64,000 nt of DNA from Brachypodius melanocephalos (lineage: Eukaryota > Chordata > Aves > Passeriformes > Pycnonotidae): positions 34,777,637-34,841,636 of the forward strand of contig VZSR01001685.1 in assembly GCA_013398615.1 (NCBI GenBank), given 5' to 3'. The notes under the pieces are model-generated. The model had not been told where the DNA came from. It saw only the letters and a program-made list of their open reading frames with translations, and made no database searches. Every line of letters starts with the position of its first letter. Positions within the stretch are counted from its first letter, which is position 1. The position numbers and the translations under genes are program-made. This document shows, one piece after another, positions 26,001-36,280 of the stretch.

Positions 26001-29000
26001 TGGATGTAAACTGATCTGCAGCTTCAGATTCTCACCAGGGGCACACTGAGGTATCAGTGATATTTTAGCAATTAACATCTGAGATGCTGAAATTTTTGCT
26101 ATTTCTGTAGCTGTTTGGAAAGCAAATTTTTATAGTGTTGAAAAACATACAAGTTCTAACAATATCTAATCCAGTCATCCCCAACATTTGTTAAACACAG
26201 CAACCAATGTCCAAGAATATTTTAGCTAGTATGTAAGGCTACTACTTTGAATAAAAACTGAAGTGGCTTTATTGGTATTCGTTGAGCCACTCAGCTGCAT
26301 TCCACAAACATTTGTGTTTACCAGAATGCTTGTAAAAAGGAAAAAATGTTGTAAACATTTAAGTGAATGTGGATTTATACAAAAATTTTTGCCTTTAGAA
26401 TATTAAAGTAGCCTTAAAATGTCTCTCTTGATTTAGAAAGGATCTGCTGAGGGAATAAAAATACCATATAACACTAATTAATCATCAGTGGTAAAAAAAT
26501 CTAAATAACCCCATTGCCTTTGGTGTACTTATTCTGGACTTACAGACATCTGCTGAAACCAGATCTGAGGTTTTATTTTTACAAGCCTCTGGTTTTTTAT
26601 CTAGATGGGTTTCAGAGCAAATATTTTGAATCAAGTTGTGTTGTGTTTGTTTGTCCTGTGCTTTATAAAACTGTTGAGAATGATTTAATCTGTGCATGAT
26701 TGTGGGACTGAAGATAATGTAATAATAAGACTTACTAAAATCACATCAAAGAAAATTACGTTATACTGTGAAATCGGGAAAAATGCTACTTTATCTCAGA
26801 AAATGTCTCATTTTCAGTGAAGCTTTCCAGAATGACATGATAGACTGATGTGGTGTGTGGACTTGAATTATTTGCAGCCTCAGCACTTGTCCCTGGACTT
26901 TTTCTATGGGTCCTTGGGTCACCCTAAAGCCACTGGCCTGTGGGTCACCCTACTTTCACCCACTGTGATCCCTTCCAGCCTGGTTCAACTGTCTGGAAAC
27001 CTTACATCTTCTGGGAGCTGTAGCTTCAGGACATCTCAGCATTGCTGACTTTCTCAAAAACTGGAGACATATTTTCTAGCTTTAAGGTATGAAACCAAGA
27101 TGTCAAAATCTCTGCAAGCCATAGTCCTTCCAGTGGGAAAAAACCTACCCAAGAGAGCAGGGAGCCAGAGAAATTATTGCAGTTCTTGGTGTGTTATCTA
27201 GTCTCCCTTGTGGCAAGGAATCAGCAGTCCAAAGAGCTCTGGGAGAATAAACTCAGGCTGTCAGTGTTAGATGAAGTGGCTTAGATGAGGTCCCCTCAAA
27301 TGACCCAAACTGCTGAGGAACAGGAGAAGAGCCCTTGGAAATGGGGGTGCGGACCAGGAATCCTTAGGAGAAAGTTGTCTCCATTTCCTTAATGAAATAC
27401 AGGCCAAATGTTTCCAGCACAATCAGCGTCTGCCTGAAACACTTCTTCCACAGAAAATTTTAAAATTTCTTAGGATGGATTTTTTTGATTTGCAGTAAAG
27501 TTTTCCATTCTGGCAGAGTTTCTTATTAAATGTGGGTATCTCAGTTTGAATCAAAATATTCCTTTAACAGGCAATTCTGAAAAACAACAGAATTTGTTGT
27601 TTCTTTCTCCCTTTTCCCAAATTTCCCTACTCTTTCTTCTGACCACAGACAAAATGGTCAATGTTATGCCTCTGCTCCATTACTAATTTTGTTGTGTCTC
27701 TTTGTGATAAAGGTATAACAATGTGAAGAAGGGATTACATAGCAGATTCAGAGATTTTGGCATGAGACACATTCCGGTGTGTCTCACTTTGCAGCACCTT
27801 GAGGAAAGTAGTTTATGAGCCTGACTGCAATGATCAGGTTTCCTTCAGGTGACAGTCTACAGGTTCTGACTTCCTCCATGAAAGCAGAGAGCACTTGGTC
27901 ATCAGGTGTACAAAATTTCCACAAGCATTAAATTTTCTTATCTTTACAGGTCAGGATACTTGTCTACAGGCTGAGGTGTAACATTTAACCCAGGCTTCTT
28001 TTCTGGAAAAGTAGGGAAGACTAACTGTGGAGGGAAATCTGCAAGAATTTTCTTGTTCAAACACTGGGAGGAGAATAATTGCTCAAACCAGTCATTTTTT
28101 GAGAGCTGCAACATGTGCCTAGGTTGTAGCCAGTCAGATGTACTCTCTGGTCCATGAAGATTCCAAATCCAGAGCTCATCTTCCACATTTTAGGTTTGTT
28201 GATCACCAAGGGAGATGCTGAAGAAATGGATTCTCTGATCCTGAAGACCAGGAGCTGGAATAAATTACTGCACTATGTTTTTCACCTGGCCACTGGAAAA
28301 ACAAGCTTGGATTGAATTAGAACTAAATGATCTATCTGTCTTTCCTGCACTGGTCATTGACCTTGCTTTCGAAAACAAAATAGGTGTAAAGAGTCAGTCA
28401 CCACAGCAAGAGAAGACTACAAAACAGAACTCTGCAATAATTCTTTTCCCTGAGTTAGAGACTTTCAATTCCTTTATCAAAGTACTTGCAATTCTCATTT
28501 CAAAGTCATGGAAATAATAACTAATACTGAGTAAAAATAATGAGATGCATTTAATCAAAAGTTCGAATTTGTGGTAAACAGCCATTGGCAATGATATTTC
28601 TGATTATCTAACTGTGCCAGAAAAGGCAGTTAACAAAGCACAGTTACTATTCCAGATTTCACATTCCCGAGTGAAAATCATAGCAAATACAAAATGTGTC
28701 AATGAATAGTACATTATGAAGTTTCTTTGGAGAACTTTTAAATCAGATCCTGTGGCATGTGCCTGCATCTATGTATTCTTTACTGGCCAGGACCCACAGT
28801 CAGTCGGGAGGTTAAGGAAAAACCCCTGCTCTTAACCTCAAGCCATTGACACTTGTTGATGAACTGAATCATGAAGGTTGGTTGTGTTTCAGTGAGCTGT
28901 AAACAAAACTCCTTGTGTAAATATCTTACTCAGATAAGAAGTAAATTCACTGGGGCTGCATTTCTGCCATTTCCGCCCACTCGTGTGTGCTATGGCCACT

Positions 29001-30644
29001 GCATTTCAGGGTCACCTAAAATGTCTGTGTCATGCCACAGGCAACAGGCAGTCACCTTTGTAAAGGTATTATTCTATCTGACCAAAGATTTGGTGAAAAC
29101 TAGGAAAATTCAATGTATATCACAACATGGAAACCAGGAATCTTTGAATATGGCAAGTTACAAAGAGTTTTTCTGCCTGGGAACAGTGCTCAGCAAACCA
29201 ATCCTATCTGTACTTATCAGCACAGACTCTGTGCACGTGGCCTCCATGGGCAAATCGTGCTGGGGAGTCTGAGCAAGGCAACCAATGAAGCACCAAAAGA
29301 TGTTTCTCATGAGAGAATAGAAATTATCTGTTTTGCTAGCAGTAAGCTATTTCTGATAGAATTAGGACCAAACCTTTGAAAAAAGATTTGGCTAAAGAGA
29401 GAGAAGATGCTTTTCAGCACCTCTGGGAAGAAGACTGCATGGAAGGAACCACAAAGATAAGTGTAAGGTTGTTCTTACAGATTAAAACCTTTGTCTCAAG
29501 CACCTCACCTTTTCCACACTTGTTAAATAATGTGTAAGAATTACCAAAAGCACTGAGAAGAGGAGAGCAGGAGAGGAAAGCATCCCATCCTGCAACCTGT
29601 CAGCTGCACACTGCATATGTATAGGAGAAAGAGTTTGAGGTCAAGAGCTGTTGATCTGCTCTCCACACATTAAATGCTCTGCTCCTTTTACACATTAAAT
29701 GCTTTGATTTCCTAATTTGGTTAGGAATTACATGGCTGTCAATTAACGCAAAGGACTTTGTCTTTGAATTCCCTATCTTCTCATTTTTAACAGTATCTGG
29801 AACTACTCTTGCTTTCAATGGGAAAAATAACTTACTGGCAAATTTTAGGAAGCAAGACTGAAAGTTTAAAAAAACCTCCAAACAAGTAACCACCTATATT
29901 TATATATCTCTGCTAGTTATTTGCATTACTGTATTATAAAAGGATAGGAAAACAAGGAAAACATGGCTGGCTTAATCCAAGCTCCCCACTTACATCATAT
30001 CAAGGTTAATCAAAAGATCTCAGTAGGAATTCCTTCTGTAGTCTGCCCTTATTACCATTTTAGGGTTACTCTGCAGGAGTTCTGCTGTATTTCTCATCCT
30101 TAGACAGAGGCAGCAGTTTTTTCTGTTTCTATGTACAGTACCACTTAATAGATTGAGGATGTAAGGAATTTCCTGGTATGTAAACAGAATAATGTAGTAG
30201 AGAGAATAGATCATTATTCTAATGCATTTCCACTAAATGCATCTCAATTCTTACACTCACAATTTTCAGTCTGCTAATTCCTGATTCTTCCCCATTTCAT
30301 TATTTTCTCCTATTTCTTTCACTTTTCCTTTGACCCTTCATTCCCCCTTGACTCCTTTGTATTTTGATTGCACACCATTATTTTCTTCTGCCCCTAGTTC
30401 CTTTCATTCCACACTCTTTTATTAGCTTTTTCCTCTGTTTCTTCATGTTGTCCTCATCCTTGTCCCCCCATCCTTCACTTTTTAGCAAATGTCCATATTG
30501 GTGTGAATTACTGGGTAAGATTAGAGATGTATGTCCTTCAAGGGTAGTGGAATTTATCAACACTCAGGTCTAGGAATGAAAGCCAGTTTTTATTCAGAAA
30601 AAAAAAATAAGAAGAAAAAGCTGAAATGTTAGAAAAGAGAATGA
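20001..30644. other. Unique non-coding sequence
   Basis: No gene, RNA gene or repeat family is recognised over 10.6 kb. Local G+C maxima lie near 20650-20930 and 21200-21330. The longest frame is 144 codons (+, 21927-22361) with no family signature. Dispersed short A or T runs are the only repeats seen. Confidence 0.5.
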
Positions 30645-30875
30645 TTTGAAGGCTGGAAGTCAGCTTAGGAGTCAAGGTAATAGGGCTCTACTTTGGCTCT
30701 ACTGCAGACTTGATGAGTGACCTTGAGCAAATTACCCAACCTACGTGTGCCAGGATGAGCAATTTACCTACCTGCTAAAATTACCATAACAATATTTCTG
30801 TCTTAGGAGTGCTGCAAAGTTTAATTAAGCTTGGTAAGCACTCAAACATTCTTCATTTAGTAAAATTACCCTCAT
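30645..30875 (+). mobile_element. MIR-type (amniote CORE-SINE) relic
   Basis: The core lies at 30692-30751: 'tttggctctactgcagactt', then 'gatgagtgaccttgagcaaa' and 'ttacccaacctacgtgtgcc'. This matches the MIR core order 'ctctgccactgacttgctgt', 'gtgaccttgggcaa', 'tcacttaacctctctgtgcc'. Downstream, 'ttacctacctgctaaaatt' (30765-30783) and 'ctgcaaagtttaattaagc' (30812-30830) match the post-core and tail. Upstream 'ctggaagtcagcttaggagt' (30653-30672) may be the worn tRNA-like head. The order, orientation and spacing fit a nearly full-length element. The relic is inert. It is clearer than the copy at 4450 in the core but weaker in the terminal tail. Confidence 0.72.
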
Positions 30876-31456
30876 TATGCATTAACCCACCATGACATTT
30901 TTCAGGCAGTAGGTGTCTTATCTTCTCTGTTCTAGACTTAAATATGACAGTATCCTTCAGCTACATTTAGCCAATAATTAAATGGTTTTGGAAAATATAT
31001 TAATGAGAGCTGGAATTATAGCAATTTCTTGAAATCGCTAAAATACCTCTGAATATCACAAAACCCCTGAACAGACATGCAGCTGCAGAACTCACCCATC
31101 TCTTCTCCATAACACAAATTCCTCAGGTGACTGCATACCTCTGCCTTCAAGCCACCTTTCCTTAGCATAGGACATGCCTCTCCAAGAGGCTCAGATGTCA
31201 CTCAATTGCTGACACCAATACATTTGGTGACTCCACATGGAAAAGCCTTGTCCCATATAACCTCTTCCAAAATTCCTTCGAACACAGTGGGATCCTCAGC
31301 CTCCATGGCACAACTGTGCCATGCTTTCCATGATGGAGTTTCACCCCAGGAGCAATTCAGCAGCCAGCAGCCTGCCACTCTCACTACAGAGGGCATAACA
31401 GCAGGTCATGGGGCTGTGCCACCCAGCCTGGGGTGCCTTGGGTCTTCCCTGCCATC

Positions 31457-31516
31457 CAGGCAGCAGGGCCACAAAGCTGTGTCACCCAGACAGCAGAGCC
31501 ACAGGACTGTGTCACC
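31457..31516. repeat. 30-bp tandem repeat (minisatellite seed)
   Basis: Two 30-bp units stand head to tail: 31457-31486 and 31487-31516. Both start with 'ca', then 'gcagcagggcca' or its near copy, and end with 'ctgtgtcacc'. They differ at only a handful of positions. A diverged partial unit sharing 'gctgtgccacccag' precedes them near 31411. Because 30 is a multiple of three, the + frame shows a 10-residue peptide repeat (RQQGHKAVSP, RQQSHRTVSP). That is a by-product of the DNA repeat and no sign of a protein domain. Confidence 0.85.
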
Positions 31517-32556
31517 CAGGCTCTCCGAGGTGGCCAGGAGCCCCCTGGCTCTGTCTGTCTAGCTGTTTGTAAGTAATATTATAATATACAATATAATAAA
31601 CAAAACCATAATAAACTTTACTTTCATGTGCAAGTCAGGATAGTGTGGAAGCACTTTGAAATTAGTCTTGATTTCCACACTTTGTCTTGTATAAGCACCT
31701 CTTCACAGTAATTCAGCTACACACATCAGAGAGAGGACTAGATTTTAACACAGCTTTGCACAAGGGTTTTGCACAAATGAAATCCAGTAAATTGTTTTTA
31801 TCAGAAGTGGATACACTTCTTTTGATTTATTTCTGATAGAAAAACAGACCGACATTTTGTTCATAACTAAACCCAACCCTGAAGATATTTCCAAGTTATT
31901 TCCTTCTGCAAAGATCCGGATAAAATCTCATTTCTGAGGCTCTTGGCTGACACGGCTTTCTTACAAATCCCTCCTCCCTGGAAAGGGAAGCTAAAGCCTA
32001 CTTCTCCTATGCATCTCAAAGGGAAATTCAGTACCTTTTTGTCTGACTGTTTATCATTTCTTGCAAATACTCAAATCCATTTCCTTTGGAAAAGTTTGTC
32101 TTTGTATGACAGGCATACAAATAGGTTTTATTATAGTAGTCTATTCACTGGTGCAGCTTAGCCTGGAGATAAAAAGGAATTCATTTTCTAGATTTTTCCC
32201 AAATGTCAGCTCTATATTATCAGAGTTCTTAACTCAAGAAGAATGGGCAAATGAAAAAAAAAAATTAACCAATATATTATATATGACTTCATGTTAGTGA
32301 CCAAGAGCCCATATTTACCCCCCAGTGAACTGAATCAAAGGAGAATCAGGATCGCAAGATTAGGCAGAAAAGCACTGAGTCATCTGAATTTCAATAATAG
32401 TAACTTAGACCTTGCAATATTTTAAATATTAATGCTGAACTCCACTCAGTGACTTAACTATACTGCAGTGTATGCCCTAAAGGTCAGAAAAATTGGATTT
32501 TCTTTTCCCTCCTGTTTTTTTCCTTTAGTAATCTTTGACATATATATCCATGATTT

Positions 32557-32575
32557 AAAAAAAAAAAAAAAAAAA
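32557..32575. repeat. A19 homopolymer
   Basis: Nineteen consecutive A. No polyadenylation signal or retrocopy body is recognisable immediately upstream. Confidence 0.9.
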
Positions 32576-32676
32576 CAACTTTTATCACACTAGGACATTT
32601 CTACTCCTGTAAAGCAAAGCACCCTCTCATGACAGTAAAGAGTCAGTAGATAATAATCTCCTGATTGCTCTCTTTC

Positions 32677-32694
32677 TTTTTTTTTTTTTTTTTT
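32677..32694. repeat. T18 homopolymer
   Basis: Eighteen consecutive T, about 100 bp after the A19 run. The two could in principle pair as a loose inverted repeat, but nothing else in the flanks is complementary. Confidence 0.9.
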
Positions 32695-33549
32695 GCTGAG
32701 ACTTGAAGGAAATCAGTCAGTGCAGGAGCCTCTTCAGACATGATTGCTGTAACTGCTTTTGCCACCTTGGCTGTTACCTGTCAACATGTGATTTGGTTTT
32801 TTAAGACTATTATTCAGCCCTATAAAATTAGGACCAGAGCTCAACTGATGGCTTCTTTCATGGAGGATAACCATCATGGCCTCTCCGATCCTATCCCATC
32901 CCTACCTAATTTCCTATGGGAAACTTCTGCCCACTTTCTAAATTTCCCTTTGCCGTAGCTTGCCCACAGCTCAAGATACTTCTTCAAATTGTGCTGACTA
33001 GGAGGTATTCCAACAGTATGATTTGTGGCATCAGAGTGGTTTAGATGTGTCAGCAGCTGCAGAGGTTGTGCTGATTATCAGAGATAGATAGAAGATGGGT
33101 AGAAAGCTTCACATAGTCAATCAAAGTCAAGGTAAATACATTTAGAAACAGACCAGCAAAAATAAAGCAGAAACTCCACTACCTGAGGATTTGTACTGCT
33201 GCTTTTTCCCTCCCAGTGTCTCATCTTCAAGAGCTGGACTGAGGAAGCAAGAAGTGACTGCCATTGCAGTGAAGGCACACCATGTAGCTCATTGATCCAA
33301 GAGCATGGTGATCCAGGTGTGAATTGGACGATTGTCCAAGCTGGGCAGCTCACAGGTTCTGCTCTTGAAAGGAAGCATAACTCCTATCTTGTTAAACATC
33401 TGTATGCATTCCTGTCTTTCAGCGCAAAGAAGATTTAAATGGCACTCCCAGGAACCCCCTTCTTTTCATCTCACTACTGAGCTCCAGAGAAATTGCTTCA
33501 ACTACAAGTACAAGCTTAGTGTCAGTTTAATTGATTGTAATGGACATGG

Positions 33550-34240
33550 TGTACACAGGCTCTGGTCCTCATGGGGGACTTCAACCACCCCAACATCTGT
33601 TGGAAGGACAACACAGCAAGGCACAGGCAAGCCAGGATGTTCCTGGAATGCATTCATGATAATTTCCTTCTCCAAGTGGTAGAGAAGCTGATGAGGAGCT
33701 AGCACTATGCTAGACCTTGTTCCCACCAACCAGGAGGTGCTAGTGGAGAATGTGAAGCTCAAAGGCAGTTGGCTGCAGTGATCATGAAATGGGGGATCCT
33801 TAGGTCCTTAGTGTTGTGACGAGGGTGCACAGCAATCTCACTTCAGGAGAGAAGACAGGATCATCAGAGATCTACTTGTTAGAGAACCATGGCATAAAGC
33901 CCTGGAGGGAAGAGGGCCCAAGAAGAATGGTTGATATTCAAGGATCACTTGGTCTAAGCCCCAGAGTGAGCTTCCCAACAAAGAGGAAAGCAAAAATTAC
34001 AGAAGACCTATGTGGATGAGCAAGGAGTTCCTGGATAAAGCTCAAACACAAAAAGAAAGCCGTCAGAGAGTGGAAGTAAGAATGGGCAACTTGGAAAGAA
34101 CATAAAGAAATTGTCTGAGAAGTTGTGGATCAGGTTAGGAAAACTAAATACCTGATAGAATTAAATCTGGCCAGGGATGTCAAGCTTCTATAGGTATGTT
34201 GGCAATAAAATAAAAACTAGGGAAAATGTCTGGGGTTTTT
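33550..34240 (+). mobile_element. CR1 LINE fragment: ORF2 endonuclease end to linker
   Basis: This is an internal fragment of avian CR1 ORF2, the polyprotein with an AP-like endonuclease and reverse transcriptase. The first readable frame (33562-33699) gives LVLMGDFNHPNICWKDNTAR followed by a RMFLECIHDNFLLQV block. It holds the conserved GDFN of the endonuclease. It ends at a TAG (33700-33702). The reading then shifts to LDLVPTNQEVLVENVKLKG (from about 33713), and later blocks such as 'aagccctggagggaagaggg' (near 33898), 'atgagcaaggagttcctgga' and 'aaacacaaaaagaaagccgt' continue the same CR1 order. 'agaattaaatctggccaggg' and 'agcttctataggtatgttgg' follow near 34160-34202. Stops, frameshifts and small deletions show it is dead. 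The reverse transcriptase and the 3' end are absent, which is unusual because CR1 copies are normally truncated from the 5' side. Confidence 0.92.
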
Positions 34241-36178
34241 TCAGGTTCAGCAAGCTAGAAGAAGTTTATCAAGTATTCTATGTTTTTTGACAAAGAATAC
34301 ACAGAAATTTGCATTAAAATGCATTTTGTAGAGTTGTTTCCATTGCCTTTGTTACTGTATTGTTAGAGCTAAAGTAATTTTGGTTTTGCTGTGAGGTAGC
34401 AATGGAATTCTTACATGATCTTTAAGCTATTTGTGTGCCTTAGTTTCTCTTTCCTCTAAGGATCAGAGATTAGGAAGCAGTGCTCTCAGAGGCTCACGGG
34501 TACAGGTGAAAATTGTCCCACACAGACACTGTCCTGTTTTGCAAGAACCTGATGACATGGTAGCCCTGGAAAAAGGGAGGAGGTGCCTCCACATACTTGG
34601 AGAGACAGATAACTAAAGAGGCTGAAAGAACCTGAGAACATCTCTCCAGCCTGCCCCCAAGAAACCTGAAATCCAGGCAACCTGAGATTCTGGGTCATAC
34701 TGATGATCTTTGTTTTCTTTTAACTGTACTGAATGTGGTGGATAAGACAGTGCTGCTGGCTAAGAGTAGCATTTTCTGCTGAGTGCCTCTCTTTTATAAA
34801 CATCACCATTTGAAGTCTGAAAAATGGAAATGCTTCGGACATGTGGTAATACTCCAGCAGAAGACTTTTATGCAAGCCTTTGAGTACAGTTGTGCATGTA
34901 CATACACATGGAGAAAAGGGAGGCAGAGAAAAAGGCTCTTAAGTATATTCTCTATCATTCTCACTCTTTATGAAGTCTAATTTGTAAAGGATCATTGAAC
35001 TATAACAAAGTTTTGAGTATTTGATCTAGAAGAAGCTGTGCCTGAATAGCTTCAAGACTAATTTGTGGCTTTACTGACCAGTAAAAAACTGGTTAATTTT
35101 TGCCCCAGAAAGTTCCATCATTTTTATCGGCTCTACTTCTGAGTAAGTAAATGTCTCCAGTATTTATTCTTAAGGCAGTGTTTGTGATGAAAACATAAAC
35201 ATACGGACTTAGATTCTGCGTTAAAAGTAAAACTCCAGAAGTTAGCCATGGTTTTGAAAGCTCAATGAACCCTAATAGGCATTTTATTCTGCCCTGAGCT
35301 GTGCACAAAACCCAAGTACTAACCTGAATTTTACATTTCAGTAGATGAGAGTATCTAAAAGTGTCTAACTCCCTGTTGTGAATCCATCCAGCTAAGGACA
35401 GAAAATTTATAAAAAGCCCCTCATTGCATATGATACAATCTATTTGCCTCATAATTGTAGTCCTGGTTCTATAAAGAGACCCCCAGCAGTTGCTAATTGC
35501 ATCTAGAAACCTCATTACATTATACCAATTGGATTTTTAATTAGAAATGCAGATGGTAACTCATTTATTACTGTTGTAAGATCCAACTGGGAAAGAAATT
35601 TCAATTCGTTTTGGATGCATTCACCTTTTGGATGCTGGAAGAGAATGAGGAATGAGAATGGTAAAACTGTCTTTCAATAAAGATGTATCATTGCACCAAG
35701 ACTGAAGGTCACAAGAAGTAAAAAGAAAATGCATCTGTGAAGCCAGTTTCAGAAAAATAAAGAGCCCTACAAAGAATTCTGCTGGGATACTCAGCTGGGA
35801 AGTTGAAAAGTGAAAAGCTAGCCAAAATGATTTTGTGGAGTTTCTAACATTCCCTTCTTCACTCTTTTGAATGAAGAGAATGAAGGCGAGCATCTCAGCC
35901 TACAGCTGAAATTCACTTGTGCCTATATTCCTTTTCTCACTGTACAGAAAAGAAGACCATAATGCCCTTCTTTACACTGACAGCACTATAGAGCCTGCTG
36001 AGTCTGTAGTGCTGTGAGCTGATGTGCCCAGTGCCAAACCACATCGTGCTCCTGATCAGGGCCATGGCAGGACCCACCAGCCTCTTGATTACACAGCAGA
36101 TGAGGTTACAGTGCTACACTTCACGGACCGGTCATGACAACCCACATCATCAATTTTCACTGTTTGCCTTGTCCTTTC
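34241..36178. other. Unique non-coding sequence
   Basis: No gene is recognised. A possible scrap of MIR core lies at 34412-34470 (listed separately). The minus frame 35515-35093 (140 codons) has no known domain. Confidence 0.5.
34412..34470 (+). mobile_element. Possible MIR core scrap
   Basis: 'catgatctttaagctatttg' followed by 'tgtgccttagtttctctttc' and 'ctctaaggat' resembles the MIR stretch 'tcacttaacctctctgtgcc' and 'tcagtttcctcatctgtaaa'. Only about 50 bases match and no head or tail is visible, so this could be coincidence. Confidence 0.3.
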
Positions 36179-36280
36179 AGACTATAAATTCTTTAGGAAA
36201 GTGGCTTTCACTTTCTATGTGTTTCCTCAGCCTGGAACAAAGCAGACCTTGACACAGACAGTGAGAACAACCGCTACAGC
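36179..36280 (+). mobile_element. L2/L3-type 3' tail relic
   Basis: The block starts with 'agactataaattctttagg', then 'aaagtggctttcactttcta' and 'tgtgtttcctcagcctggaa'. 'caaagcagaccttgacac' and 'gaacaaccgctacagc' follow. It parallels the widespread amniote repeat ending 'agactgtaagctctttgggg', 'cagggactgtct', 'tgtgtttgtacagcgcctag', 'cacaatgggg...', 'gcgctac'. That ending is shared by old L2/L3-clade LINE tails and the SINEs that use them. About 100 bases align with many substitutions. The family cannot be fixed by eye. Confidence 0.5.

Larger units (their letters stand above)
30876..33549. other. Unique sequence with small tandem repeats
   Basis: Apart from the minisatellite seed at 31457 and the homopolymers at 32557 and 32677, I see nothing identifiable. 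The 31200-31560 part is comparatively rich in G+C, and its + frame of 118 codons simply reads through the 30-bp repeats. Confidence 0.55.

Noticed and set aside
32557..32694. A19 and T18 runs as a foldback or retroposon pair
   Set aside because: The sequence between and around them shows no complementarity or transposon body; they are simple homopolymers.
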